Shown here piece after piece: positions 20,323 through 30,164 of a stretch of DNA of 64,000 nucleotides. A program made the translations under genes and the position numbers. The notes beneath the pieces were generated by a model. The model was not told the DNA's origin. It did not search any database and saw only the letters and a program-made list of their open reading frames with translations. Source of the stretch: Methylocystis sp. KS32 (GTDB lineage: Bacteria; Pseudomonadota; Alphaproteobacteria; Rhizobiales; Beijerinckiaceae); assembly GCA_002862095.1 (NCBI GenBank), contig PHSQ01000002.1, positions 744,001 to 808,000 of the forward strand. The letters are read 5' to 3'. Positions within the stretch are counted from its first letter, which is position 1. Each line of letters begins with the position of its first letter.

Positions 20323-20377
20323 TTCTTCCGCCGTCGCACCGCGAATTTTCGGCAATTAAAGACGACTGAATGACAAT

Positions 20378-20407
20378 CGCCAGCGGTTGTTGCAGCAACT
20401 GCTGGCG
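20378..20407 (+). terminator. Candidate terminator after the 55-residue gene
   Basis: CGCCAGC g GTTG and CAAC t GCTGGCG form a 12-position stem with one G-T pair and a six-base loop (TTGCAG). It lies 55 bp after the small gene's stop codon. The following TCTCCATTTC is only weakly T-rich, so the call rests on the stem. Confidence 0.55.
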
Positions 20408-20462
20408 TCTCCATTTCGCCCGGACCGCCAAACCGCTTGATCGATAAGCGATTTGATTAGCG

Positions 20463-20495
20463 TAGGGTTCGTCGAAAAATTTCCGACCAACCCTA
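20463..20495 (-). terminator. Candidate terminator of the acyl-CoA synthetase gene
   Basis: TAGGGTT c GTCG and CGAC c AACCCTA form an 11-bp stem with one mismatch around an A/T-rich loop, 5 bp past the stop of the minus-strand acyl-CoA synthetase gene. It could serve both strands, as the 55-residue gene converges on it. Confidence 0.6.
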
Positions 20496-20499
20496 GTCG

Positions 20500-22128
20500 T
20501 CAGAGCTGACGCGCCAACTCTCTCAGAACGAATTTCTTAATCTTGCCGGTCGACGTCCTAGGCAGCTCCCCAAAAACCACACGGCGGGGGCATTTAAAAT
20601 GCGCCAAATTGTCGCGGCACCAGGAAACGAGTTCGTCCGAAGTGGCGTCGGCGCCCTCTTTCAATTCCACGAAAGCGCATGGCGTTTCGCCCCATTTATC
20701 GTCGGGCGCCGCCACCACGGCCGCGGCGCGCACCTTGGGGTGTTTGAAGAGCGCGTCCTCGACCTCGATCGACGAAATGTTTTCTCCCCCGGAAATGATG
20801 ATGTCCTTGGACCGGTCCTTGAGTTGAATATAGCCGTCCGGATGCATGACCCCAAGGTCGCCGGAATGAAACCAGCCGCCCTGAAAGGCCGCGTCGGACG
20901 CCTTTTTGCTCTTTAGATAGCCCTTCATCACCAGATTGCCGCGGAACATGACCTCGCCCATCGTCTCGCCATCGCGAGGCACGGGTTTCATGGTTTCGGC
21001 GTCCATCACTTCCAGCCCGTCCAGCACGATGTAGCGCACCCCTTGCCGGGCTTTTTTCTGCGCTTGGGCCACGGGTTCGAGTTCGTCCCATTCGTGCTTC
21101 CATTCGTCAACAGCTGCGGGACCATAGGTTTCGGTGAGCCCATAAAGATGGGTCACCTCGAAGCCGGCCTCTTTCATGGCCGCCAGAACAGCCTGCGGCG
21201 GCGGCGCGGCGGCGGTGAAAAAGCGCGCCTTGACCCGCAACGGACGCTTTTCGCTTTCCGAGGCCGACAGCAGCGTGGACATGACAATAGGCGCCCCGCA
21301 CAAATGAGTGACGCCGTGTTCGGCCATTAGTTCGTAAATTTGCCCGGCCCGAACCTGGCGCAGACATACATGCGTTCCCGCCACGACCGAAAGCGCCCAG
21401 GGGAAGCACCATCCGTTGCAATGGAACATCGGCAAGGTCCACAGATAGACAGGGTGGCGCCCCATGTCGCCCGTCAGCACATTGCCCAGCGCAAGCAGAT
21501 GCGCGCCGCGATGATGGTAAACAACCCCTTTCGGATCGCCCGTCGTTCCGGATGTGTAATTCAACGAAATCGCGTCCCACTCGTCCAGCGGAGCCGAATA
21601 GTTGTAATCGGGGTCGCCGGAGGCCACCAAATCTTCATAATCGACTTTGCCGAGAGCTTCGCCCGGGCCGCGATATTCGGGATCGTCGTAATCAATCATG
21701 AGCGGCTTGGTTTGAGCGAGAGCCAACGCCGCCTTCATCAGAGCCGAATACTCTCGGTCCACGATCAGAACCTTGGTTTCGGCGTGATCGAGCATGAAGG
21801 CCAGAGCCGCCGCGTCAAGCCGCGTATTGAGGGTGTTCAACACCGCCCCCGTCATCGGCGCGCCATAGTGGCATTCGAGCATCGCCGGCGTATTCGCGAG
21901 CATGACGGAAACCGTATCCCCGCGCTTTACGCCCATGCTGGCGAGCGCGCTGGCGAGGCGGCGGGCGCGGGCGTGGAATTCGGCGTAAGTGCGGCGCAAT
22001 CCGCCGTGGACGATCGCAACACGGTCGGGAAAGACGTCGGCGGCGCGCGCCAGAAACACGAGCGGCGTCAACGGTTGGAAATTCGCCGGATTACGGTCGA
22101 GATCGCAGTCGTAAGGCGAGAGACTCAA
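20500..22128 (-). CDS. Acyl-CoA synthetase (AMP-forming), medium-chain/DmdB-like
   Basis: Activates a carboxylic acid to its acyl-CoA through an acyl-adenylate. 542 residues with the ANL-superfamily motifs: P-loop YTSGTTGDPKGV at 191-202, the adenine-binding YGLTETYGP, the hinge DRSKDIIISGGENISS and the C-terminal catalytic Lys in RTSTGKIKKF. Overall layout is that of the 540-residue group containing medium-chain acyl-CoA synthetases and methylmercaptopropionyl-CoA ligase; the true acid cannot be told. Transcribed alone; a dispersed repeat lies in the upstream gap (22129-22381). Confidence 0.88.
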   Translation of the reverse strand: MSLSPYDCDLDRNPANFQPLTPLVFLARAADVFPDRVAIVHGGLRRTYAEFHARARRLASALASMGVKRGDTVSVMLANTPAMLECHYGAPMTGAVLNTLNTRLDAAALAFMLDHAETKVLIVDREYSALMKAALALAQTKPLMIDYDDPEYRGPGEALGKVDYEDLVASGDPDYNYSAPLDEWDAISLNYTSGTTGDPKGVVYHHRGAHLLALGNVLTGDMGRHPVYLWTLPMFHCNGWCFPWALSVVAGTHVCLRQVRAGQIYELMAEHGVTHLCGAPIVMSTLLSASESEKRPLRVKARFFTAAAPPPQAVLAAMKEAGFEVTHLYGLTETYGPAAVDEWKHEWDELEPVAQAQKKARQGVRYIVLDGLEVMDAETMKPVPRDGETMGEVMFRGNLVMKGYLKSKKASDAAFQGGWFHSGDLGVMHPDGYIQLKDRSKDIIISGGENISSIEVEDALFKHPKVRAAAVVAAPDDKWGETPCAFVELKEGADATSDELVSWCRDNLAHFKCPRRVVFGELPRTSTGKIKKFVLRELARQL

Positions 22129-22192
22129 GGCATGTCTCCTCGGGAAATGGGGCGGGCGGGCGCCCCGCGCGACGCTCCCATCTGTTTCGTCC

Positions 22193-22306
22193 TAGAGCAA
22201 AATCCGAAAAAGTTGATAGACTTTTTCGATTGGATTTTGCTTCAGCTTTTTCAATCTTGAGCGATTTCTTAATCTACCAGACGATTCCGTCCGGTCGGAA
22301 AGCGCT
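22193..22306 (+). repeat. Dispersed intergenic repeat, copy 3
   Basis: Same element and orientation as the copy at 2151. CGAAAAAGT/ACTTTTTCG is intact and the closing part GACGATTCCGTCCGGTCGG matches copies 1 and 4. Lies between the start of the acyl-CoA synthetase gene and the end of trcR, both on the minus strand. Confidence 0.85.
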
Positions 22307-22381
22307 AGCAAGAATCGCAGCAAATGGTGCGCTTATTTTCCGGGTTCCGCTAATTTCCCGGCCAGAATGCCCATAAACGGC

Positions 22382-23098
22382 TTACTCCTCGACATCGAGA
22401 TCCTTGAGGCGCCCGAATACCCGGTCGGCGTCGAAATGGTCCTCTTCCACAGGCGCCACGGGAGTCCGTTTTCCAAACACATCCTCTTCGGTCGCCGCCG
22501 GCGTATAGTCCGGTTGCGTGGTGATCTCGGCCGGCGCCAGGGTCTGGCCGTGATCCTCGACTTGGAGCGGCCGATCCTTGGCGGCGCGAGCCACCTCGAA
22601 ATCGAGATCGATTTGCGAACACAAGCCCAGAGTGACCGGGTCCATTGGCGTCAAAGCCGCCGAATTCCAATGGGTGCGTTCGCGAATAGCCTTCAGCGTC
22701 GCCTTGGTGGTGCCGACGAGACGCATGATCTGCGCGTCCTTCAGCTCGGGGTGATTGCGCAGGAGCCAGAGAATCGCGTTAGGACGATCCTGCCTTCTGG
22801 AAAGCGGCGTGTAACGCGGGCCGCGCATGCGCTTAATCTCCGGCAATTTCACTTTTGAAACATAAAGCTGCAAACGATACCCCGGATTGGCTTCGCCTTT
22901 GGCGATTTCCTCGCGCGAAAGCTGTCCAGAGGTGATGGGGTCATGGCCGCGAATGCCGGCGGCGACCTCGCCATCGGCGATGCCTTTCACTTCGAGCGGG
23001 TGCAATTTGCAAAATTCCGCAATCTGGTCGAAGGTCAGCGACGTATTCTCAACGAGCCAGACGGCGGTCGCCTTGGGCATCAGCGGGGCGTTGCTCAT
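22382..23098 (-). CDS. trcR: Cell cycle transcriptional regulator TrcR (DUF1013)
   Basis: 238-residue protein of the alphaproteobacterial DUF1013 family, named TrcR in current automatic annotation. The conserved N-terminal part MSNAPLMPKATAVWLVENTSLTFDQIAEFC is present, with two helix-turn-helix-like stretches, one there and one around RRQDRPNAILWLLRNHPELKDAQIMRLVGTT. The C-terminal 60 residues are acidic and low in complexity. ATG 23098 has GAGGAG upstream. Alone in its transcript as far as can be seen; 175 bp without a gene lies between it and DUF2157. Confidence 0.88.
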   Translation of the reverse strand: MSNAPLMPKATAVWLVENTSLTFDQIAEFCKLHPLEVKGIADGEVAAGIRGHDPITSGQLSREEIAKGEANPGYRLQLYVSKVKLPEIKRMRGPRYTPLSRRQDRPNAILWLLRNHPELKDAQIMRLVGTTKATLKAIRERTHWNSAALTPMDPVTLGLCSQIDLDFEVARAAKDRPLQVEDHGQTLAPAEITTQPDYTPAATEEDVFGKRTPVAPVEEDHFDADRVFGRLKDLDVEE

Positions 23099-23273
23099 CG
23101 AAATACTCCTCAAAAGTCGTTGCAAGCATGGAAAATAGGGCGCGCGCGATCCGGCGCCGGCGTAACTGAGAGTCCATCCATGCTGGGGATAATGAAGATA
23201 TAGCGCGCCCTCCAGCGGAGCGCAATCTGCCGCGGCCCACTAACCAGACAGCTATTGTGTCGCCGCAGGTCGA

Positions 23274-24353
23274 TCAGGAGCCAAGACGTGCGTGCGCGGG
23301 TCGGATGTCCTGCAGGAATGGCGGCAAAAGCCGCGTCAGAACTCTCGAAATCCGATCCCCGTAGCGGTGGAAGAACAGCCCTGCGGCGATGATCGAAACG
23401 CCAATCGCCGAAAGGGCGAAGGGAAAGATTATCGAGTTCCTGAAAACCTCGTCGGCGAGATAACCGAGATAAATCGTCAGCCCGATCCCGCCGAACACCG
23501 CGTAAGCCCGCCGCATGAAATAGAGCGAGAGGAAGATGAGGCCGACGTTGACCGCGCAATAGACCGCCTTGCCGAAGGCGTCGCCGCTATGTTGTTCCGT
23601 CAATCCGCCCCAAAAAGTCATGAGCCCGAAAAGATGCAGCCAGTAGGCGTGATCGCCGCCACGCCATCGCCGCAGGTCCACCACCCATGCTGCGGCGAGC
23701 ATCAGGGCGCCGAAAACCATGCTCACCTTGGCGCGGTCGTCCCAGGTGAAATTTTCGCCCCCCGCGATCCACGGCGTCAAATCCATCGACATGAACCAAA
23801 GCGCGAAAGCGATCGGCATGACCAGAAAGGGAAACGGAAAAAAGACCAGCGCCAGAAGGGAGGCGACGATCACGCCCGCCTCCATGGGAAGCCAGCTCGA
23901 CCTGATCCATATGTAGAAATCGCGATAGGGTAGCGGATGCGCCGGGTCCAATCCCAAGAGAGCCTGAGCAGCGTAGACGAACAGCGGAACCATACCCACC
24001 GCGCAAACGATGAGTAGCCCACCGGGTGTGCGCAGTCCCCTGCCCTTCCATAAATACGAACCCGCGAGAAGAAAGACCGCCCCATAGACCGCCGAGGTGG
24101 CGAGAAGCGATTTGGCGCCCCAGAGGCTAAAGGCGGTGGTCGAAAACAGCCCCATCGCGCCGATGACGATCAAAGCCCCAAGATACCAAAGCAGATTGAC
24201 GAAATCGAAGCGGGAATTTTTGCTTTGGTCGTCGACGGCGAGATCGCCCGCTGCCGCGAAAAATGCGACCAGCCGCTCATAGGCGGCCTGGTCGATGACG
24301 CCCGCCTCTAGTGCGGGCCTCAGTTCGTCCTCGTCAACGAGCGGGCGGCGCAT
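23274..24353 (-). CDS. DUF2157 membrane protein
   Basis: 359 residues. A soluble N-terminal part of about 45 residues (DUF2157 opening: two helices, AGVIDQAAYERLVAFF) is followed by about nine membrane segments, starting with VNLLWYLGALIVIGAMGLFS and ending with FALSAIGVSIIAAGLFFHRYG. The function of the family is unknown. It stands apart from its neighbours with no sign of an operon except the small membrane gene 54 bp upstream. Confidence 0.8.
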   Translation of the reverse strand: MRRPLVDEDELRPALEAGVIDQAAYERLVAFFAAAGDLAVDDQSKNSRFDFVNLLWYLGALIVIGAMGLFSTTAFSLWGAKSLLATSAVYGAVFLLAGSYLWKGRGLRTPGGLLIVCAVGMVPLFVYAAQALLGLDPAHPLPYRDFYIWIRSSWLPMEAGVIVASLLALVFFPFPFLVMPIAFALWFMSMDLTPWIAGGENFTWDDRAKVSMVFGALMLAAAWVVDLRRWRGGDHAYWLHLFGLMTFWGGLTEQHSGDAFGKAVYCAVNVGLIFLSLYFMRRAYAVFGGIGLTIYLGYLADEVFRNSIIFPFALSAIGVSIIAAGLFFHRYGDRISRVLTRLLPPFLQDIRPAHARLGS

Positions 24354-24407
24354 GGATTTCCTTTTGGTGCGGGGATTGCGCCTTGGCGCAGCCGAATGGC
24401 GGGCCTT

Positions 24408-24692
24408 TCAATAGGAAAGCCCGATCGGAATTTTAGCAAATCGGATCGGCGACGCCAGACGGGCCGATGCGACGCCAAATGCCGCCAGCGAACCCAAACG
24501 CCGACCGGAGCCTTTCAGGGAGCGCATGGCGCCAGCCAATCCAAGCAGCATGATGACGAGAGAGACCAGAAGATCGACGGAGAAAAGTCCCCCGATGGCG
24601 TTATCCGAAATGAAACCAAGCGCCGGACTCCTTGTTTTCCTTGAAGCGGATCTACCTGCCAGGAAACCTAATCCCACCGCGGCGCAAGCCAT
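24408..24692 (-). CDS. Possible small membrane protein
   Basis: 94 residues with one short N-terminal hydrophobic stretch (ACAAVGLGFLAG) and one strong membrane segment (LFSVDLLVSLVIMLLGLAGAM). The block DNAIGGLFSVDLLVSLVIML recalls DUF2834 proteins, but the match is short and I cannot confirm it. No convincing ribosome-binding site. It could be a shortened gene. Just upstream, at 24712, is a fragment of the second repeat family. Confidence 0.35.
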   Translation of the reverse strand: MACAAVGLGFLAGRSASRKTRSPALGFISDNAIGGLFSVDLLVSLVIMLLGLAGAMRSLKGSGRRLGSLAAFGVASARLASPIRFAKIPIGLSY

Positions 24693-24711
24693 GGGCCAAC
24701 CGGAAAATCGC

Positions 24712-24744
24712 CATTACGAAGAATGAAGCGACGAAGCAATCCAG
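24712..24744 (+). repeat. Fragment of the palindromic repeat family B
   Basis: CATTACGAAGAATGAAGCG and ACGAAGCAATCCAG match the left arm of the elements at 27290 and 58163 (CATTGCGAGC...GAAGCAATCCAG). No right arm follows, so it is a remnant or half-element, in the 228-bp gap before the aldehyde dehydrogenase gene. Confidence 0.55.
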
Positions 24745-24920
24745 CCTTCGCGCCGTCGCCGCGACATATCCTCATTCCGCCTTAATTTCAGCTCATTTTC
24801 CTACCCGTCCCTTGGCGAAAAACGCATATGTCGCCCTTGACGCGCGTCCCTTGGCGCTACATCGCGAGGCAGGAGCTTTCCGGCCGACGGACAAGCCAAA
24901 AAAAGCCTAGAGGAAACGCC

Positions 24921-26438
<1,518 letters not shown>

Positions 26439-26451
26439 CGGGAAGGCGCAA

Positions 26452-26472
26452 GAGCGCGGGCGAGCCGCGCTC
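26452..26472 (+). terminator. Hairpin between convergent genes
   Basis: GAGCGCGG-GCGAG-CCGCGCTC, a perfect 8-bp GC stem, fills the 34-bp space between the end of the aldehyde dehydrogenase gene (plus) and the end of the XRE regulator (minus). A terminator for one or both is likely, though no T-run follows. Confidence 0.55.
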
Positions 26473-26760
26473 CTATTCGTCGTTCTGGGCGTTGAGTTCT
26501 TCGAGTGGGATGACGGCCGCCTTGCCAAAAGACTTCGTCTTCCGCAGTCGAACTCCAGAACCCTGCGCGTCTTCGTCGACAAAGATGACGCCCGCCGCTT
26601 CGAGGGCGCGTTTGAGAGCGAGGATCGTCGCCGTCCGCGGCGTCGAAACCCCCTCCTCGAAATCGCCGACGCTGTCCGTGTCGACATGCGCCGTCTCGGC
26701 GAGGGCGCTCCTCGACCAGTCGAGAAGTCCGCGCGCGGCGCGGCATTGAGCGGGCGTCAT
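26473..26760 (-). CDS. XRE-family helix-turn-helix regulator
   Basis: 95 residues: an N-terminal XRE DNA-binding domain (MTPAQCRAARGLLDWSRSALAETAHVD... TPRTATILALKRALEAAGVIFVDED) typical of short rhizobial regulators, with a 25-residue tail. It probably autoregulates or acts on a nearby promoter; the target cannot be seen. Convergent with the aldehyde dehydrogenase gene and divergent from the secreted protein at 26908, with 147 bp between them. Confidence 0.85.
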   Translation of the reverse strand: MTPAQCRAARGLLDWSRSALAETAHVDTDSVGDFEEGVSTPRTATILALKRALEAAGVIFVDEDAQGSGVRLRKTKSFGKAAVIPLEELNAQNDE

Positions 26761-26907
26761 TTTAAATCTCCTTCGCGCGCTCCAGACTCCGCAGGGGCCG
26801 CTGCGCGCGGCGCTTTTTGCATTACATGATCTATATGGTTAAATGGCGCGGCCCAAGCGCGCCGCAAGCGTTGTTCGCAAGGACAACACGCTCTTTCGGA
26901 GGACCCC

Positions 26908-27204
26908 ATGATCCATCGCCGCCTGATACTCGCCTGCATCGCGCTCGCCTCATGCGGCCTGGCGTCGGCTCCCTGCCGCGCCGCCGGCTCGCAGCCCTAT
27001 GCCTTTGTTTCCATCCTCGGCGGGCAGGACGTTCCCGGTTGCGGAACGCAAATAGCGCCGTGCCGAACGGCGCAATACGCGCATGATTTCGTCATTCGTC
27101 CCGGCGGAGAAACCTATGTCCAGGACCTCGGCCATTTCGGCGAGCCCAGCATCGTGACCGCCATCGGGATCGCGGGCGCCAAAATAAGCGATTACTCCTG
27201 GTGA
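26908..27204 (+). CDS. Short secreted protein resembling the start of beta-helix proteins
   Basis: 98 residues with a signal peptide (LILACIALASCGLASAPCRA). The mature part, YAFVSILGGQDVPGCGTQIAPCRTAQYAHDFVIRPGGETYVQDLGHFGEPSIVTAIGIAG (residues 31-90), follows the pattern that opens right-handed parallel beta-helix proteins of Proteobacteria (FVS..G.D..PC....PC.TFQ.AHD.....GE..V.D...YG...I..AI.I). Those are normally several hundred residues, so this is a gene truncated after the first turns or an independent mini-version. ATG 26908 has a good GGAGGA site. The stop is followed by nonmatching DNA and a repeat. Confidence 0.6.
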   Translation: MIHRRLILACIALASCGLASAPCRAAGSQPYAFVSILGGQDVPGCGTQIAPCRTAQYAHDFVIRPGGETYVQDLGHFGEPSIVTAIGIAGAKISDYSW

Positions 27205-27289
27205 AAACGGGATCTCCCGCGGAAATTTGTTTACCTCGCCGGCGATTGAAATCGGCGCCGTAGCGAATCATTTACTTTTTAGAGTTGCT

Positions 27290-27453
27290 CTAGTTCTACT
27301 GCGTCATGAACGAATTTGTCGGCGGTTTCGTCATTGAGAGCCGAAGGCGTGGCAATCCAGGGGGCTGGTGCGGCTTAAGGATTGCTTCGGCTCCGCGCTC
27401 GCAATGACGGCGCTGGCCCGGCCCCAGGCCGCTTCGTGACGCAGTAGAACTAG
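27290..27453. mobile_element. MITE-like palindromic element, repeat family B, full copy
   Basis: 164-bp element with near-perfect 21-bp terminal inverted repeats, 27290-27310 and 27433-27453 (20 of 21 match; left begins CTAGTTCTACTGCG). Inside is a second, imperfect inverted repeat: GTCATTGAGAGCCGAAGGCG...GCAATCC at 27330-27358 against GGATTGCTTCGGCTCC...GCAATGAC at 27379-27408. The inner motif (CATTGCGAGCG...GAAGCAATCC) is also at 24712 and 58163. No coding capacity, so if mobile it would depend on a transposase elsewhere. Confidence 0.7.
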
Positions 27454-27479
27454 GATCGTTCTAATTAAAGGAGGCGATC

Positions 27480-27680
27480 ATGCTTGAGCTGCTTTATATC
27501 GCCCGTCTCGATTATCTCGCCAGAGATCCTGGCAAGCTCGAGCGAGATACCCTACGTTCATCGGAGCAAATGGGGGACGAAAACCTACTTTTGGAGTTCG
27601 AGCGCGCGTCGGCCGCTCGGCGCGTAGCCCGCAAGGGCAACGCGAGGGAAAAAGGCATTTCGCAGCATTCAAGACCCTGA
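27480..27680 (+). CDS. Small protein with an ideal ribosome-binding site
   Basis: 66 residues starting at ATG 27480, after a perfect AAAGGAGG with 5-base spacing. The N-terminal half is amphipathic (MLELLYIARLDYLARDP), the C-terminal half basic (RVARKGNAREKG). No known family. The only support is the Shine-Dalgarno site and the open frame; the promoter region is occupied by the MITE-like element that ends 27 bp upstream, so it may be driven by sequence carried on it. Confidence 0.45.
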   Translation: MLELLYIARLDYLARDPGKLERDTLRSSEQMGDENLLLEFERASAARRVARKGNAREKGISQHSRP

Positions 27681-27696
27681 CAGCGGCGGCGCGGCC

Positions 27697-28074
27697 TTAT
27701 CTTTCGTCGCGCCTGATTCGCCAAATCGCCGCGATGAACAGGCCTTTCGCCACGGGCAGCACGACCAGAACACAGGCGATGGTGACGAGCGCCAGGATCA
27801 GGAATTCCGTCCCATAGGACAGAGAACCGTCTCGCTCGAAGACCCAGAGGAGCGGAATAATTATGTGCGCGACGATCGCGATGGTGAGCCAGGCGGGGCC
27901 GTCGTCGGCGTCGAGACTGACAAAACTTTGGCCACAGTTATCGCAGGCGTCTTTTCTCTTCAGATAGGCTGAAAAAAGCTTTCCCTCGCCGCAACGCGGG
28001 CAGCGGAGCCTCATGCCGTTTAAAAGCGTATGGGCGAGACCGGAGGGGGGAGCGGCGGTTCCTGGCTGTGACAA
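27697..28074 (-). CDS. DUF983 membrane protein
   Basis: About 125 residues. A zinc-ribbon-like head CPRCGEGKLF...CDNCGQSF, then two membrane segments (AWLTIAIVAHIIIPLLWVF and FLILALVTIACVLVVLPVAKGLF), the standard DUF983 layout. The first ATG in frame, 28014, would begin right at the first cysteine motif (105 residues). I prefer TTG 28074, which has GGGAGA in front and gives the short leader usual for the family. The frame stays open further back only because it runs through a dispersed repeat. Function of the family is unknown. Confidence 0.82.
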   Translation of the reverse strand: MSQPGTAAPPSGLAHTLLNGMRLRCPRCGEGKLFSAYLKRKDACDNCGQSFVSLDADDGPAWLTIAIVAHIIIPLLWVFERDGSLSYGTEFLILALVTIACVLVVLPVAKGLFIAAIWRIRRDER

Positions 28075-28110
28075 GTTTGGTGTCTCCCGCGAAGGGTTTC
28101 GCACGGCGCC

Positions 28111-28223
28111 TAGAGCAAAATCCGAAAAAGTTGATAGACTTTTTCGATTGGATTCTGCTCTAGCTTTTTGAATCTGGAGCGATTTCTTATCGACCAGACG
28201 ATTCCGTCCGGTCGGAAAGCGCT
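28111..28223 (+). repeat. Dispersed intergenic repeat, copy 4
   Basis: Same element and orientation as at 2151, with intact CGAAAAAGT/ACTTTTTCG and GACCAGACGATTCCGTCCGGTC hairpins. Lies between the divergent DUF983 gene and purM. Reading through it extends the apparent DUF983 frame by about 80 false codons. Confidence 0.85.
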
Positions 28224-28449
28224 CTAGCCATCCCGACGGATTGCCGGAGCTTTTCGCGAAGCCCAGTAGATTTCCTAACACGAAATAGGCGGGGACGAAT
28301 AGAATAAAACGGCCTACCGCCACCGGAAAAAGCGCTCAGGCCCGAGGCGTCCAGATTCGGGCCCAACCGGCCCATTTGACACTCGCGGGGGCTTTCGCTC
28401 ATTAACCCTCAATCATTTGAGCCCCCTCATCGCACGCGGAACGCGAAAT

Positions 28450-29514
28450 ATGCAGAACAAAGCCGAAGGCCTCACTTACGCGCAGGCGGGCGTCGACATC
28501 GACGCGGGCAACCGGCTGGTCGATCTGATCCGACCTGCCGTGCGCATGACGCGGCGACCCGGCGCCGATGGCGAGATCGGCGGTTTTGGCGGCCTTTTCG
28601 ATCTCAAGGCGGCTGGCTTCGACGATCCGCTCCTTGTCGCGGCCAATGACGGCGTGGGAACCAAGGTCAAAATCGCTATAGAATCCGGGCTGCACGACAC
28701 TATTGGCGTCGATCTTGTCGCCATGTGCGTCAATGATTTGATCGTTCAGGGCGCGGAGCCTCTCTTTTTTCTCGATTATTACGCGACCGGAAAACTGGAG
28801 CCCGAGGCGGCTGCGGCCGTCGTAAAGGGTATCGCGGACGGCTGCCTCGCCGCCGGCTGCGCCTTGCTTGGCGGCGAAACCGCGGAAATGCCGGGTCTTT
28901 ATTCGAAGGGGGACTACGACCTGGCCGGTTTCGCGGTGGGAGCGGTAGATCGTTCCGAGCTTTTGCCCCGCCGGGTTTCGGTTGGCGACGTGATTTTCGG
29001 CCTTCCTTCTTCTGGAGCGCACTCCAACGGCTTCTCGCTTGTGCGCGAAATCGTGCGAACGACCGGGCTCGCCTGGAACTCTCCGGCGCCATTCGAACCC
29101 TCGCGAACATTGGCGCAGGCGCTGCTCGAACCAACCCGCATCTATGTCAAACCCCTGCTCGCGGCGCTCAAGGCCACGGCTGAAATCGCGGCGCTGGCCC
29201 ATATCACCGGGGGCGGATATCCGGACAATCTGCCTCGCGTTCTGCCGAAGGGCCTTGGCGCTCGCATCGATCTTTCCGCCTTTCCCGTGCCGCCCGTGTT
29301 CAAATGGATAGCGCGAAGGGGAGGCGTGGCGCAGGAGGAAATGCTGCGCACCTTCAACTGCGGGATCGGCATGATTGTCGTGGCGTCGAGCGATGGCGCG
29401 GACGAGGTGGAAAAAGCGCTCCTCGCGGCGAGCGAGCTCCCCATCCGCATCGGGGAAATCATTGCCGCCCCAAAGGACGAACGAGTCGTCATGCAAGGAA
29501 CTCTCGGACTGTGA
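28450..29514 (+). CDS. purM: Phosphoribosylformylglycinamidine cyclo-ligase
   Basis: Closes FGAM to AIR with ATP, step five of purine synthesis. 354 residues of the PurM/ThiL-like ATP-grasp-unrelated fold: GGFGGLFDL near 37-45, [13 protein letters not shown], the conserved [26 protein letters not shown] and the C-terminal [16 protein letters not shown]. Start ATG 28450 gives the normal length. The stop overlaps the purN start by 4 bp (GTGA), so both are translated together. A dispersed repeat lies 226 bp upstream. Confidence 0.95.
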   Translation: MQNKAEGLTYAQAGVDIDAGNRLVDLIRPAVRMTRRPGADGEIGGFGGLFDLKAAGFDDPLLVAANDGVGTKVKIAIESGLHDTIGVDLVAMCVNDLIVQGAEPLFFLDYYATGKLEPEAAAAVVKGIADGCLAAGCALLGGETAEMPGLYSKGDYDLAGFAVGAVDRSELLPRRVSVGDVIFGLPSSGAHSNGFSLVREIVRTTGLAWNSPAPFEPSRTLAQALLEPTRIYVKPLLAALKATAEIAALAHITGGGYPDNLPRVLPKGLGARIDLSAFPVPPVFKWIARRGGVAQEEMLRTFNCGIGMIVVASSDGADEVEKALLAASELPIRIGEIIAAPKDERVVMQGTLGL

Positions 29515-30161
29515 GGCGCCTGCGCACTGCGATATTGATCTCCGGCCGCGGCACCAATATGGACGCGCTCGTCACTGCGGCGCGGGACAAGGAATTTCCC
29601 GCCGAGATCGCGCTGGTCATGTCCAACCGGCCAGACGCTCCGGGCCTCGCGCGCGCTAAGGCGATGGGACTCGCGACAGCGGCGGTCGACCACAAAATCC
29701 ACGCCGGCCGCGAGGAATTCGAGCGCTCCATGCAGATTCTACTGGAGACCTATCGCATCGACTTCATATGCCTCGCGGGCTTCATGCGATTGCTGACGCC
29801 CTGGTTCATCGGCGCCTGGAGCGGCAGAATGCTCAATATCCACCCTGCCCTGCTGCCCTCCTACCGGGGCCTTCACACCCACGAGCGCGCCCTGGCCGAG
29901 GGGGTGAAAATCCACGGCTGCACGGTGCATTTCGTCGTGCCCCAAATGGACGAAGGCCCGATCGTCGCGCAGGCGGCCGTGCCGGTGCTCGACGACGACA
30001 CCCCGGAAAGTCTCGGCGCGCGCGTGTTGAAGCAGGAACACAGGATTTATCCGCTGGCGCTGGGGCTGGTGGCTTCCGGCGCGGTGCGGGTCGAGGGCAA
30101 TAGGGTTTTGGGGGCGGTCGCGGCGAATGATCGTGCGCTTACCGCGCCCACGGTTATCTGA
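29511..30161 (+). CDS. purN: Phosphoribosylglycinamide formyltransferase
   Basis: Transfers the formyl group of 10-formyl-THF to GAR. 216 residues: [11 protein letters not shown] near the start, the catalytic Asn-His in [16 protein letters not shown], and [16 protein letters not shown] with the catalytic Asp. It starts at GTG 29511, overlapping the purM stop as GTGA, and the frame continues to TGA at 30161. It ends 3 bp from the convergent end of nadE. Confidence 0.95.
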   Translation: MRRLRTAILISGRGTNMDALVTAARDKEFPAEIALVMSNRPDAPGLARAKAMGLATAAVDHKIHAGREEFERSMQILLETYRIDFICLAGFMRLLTPWFIGAWSGRMLNIHPALLPSYRGLHTHERALAEGVKIHGCTVHFVVPQMDEGPIVAQAAVPVLDDDTPESLGARVLKQEHRIYPLALGLVASGAVRVEGNRVLGAVAANDRALTAPTVI

Positions 30162-30164
30162 GTT

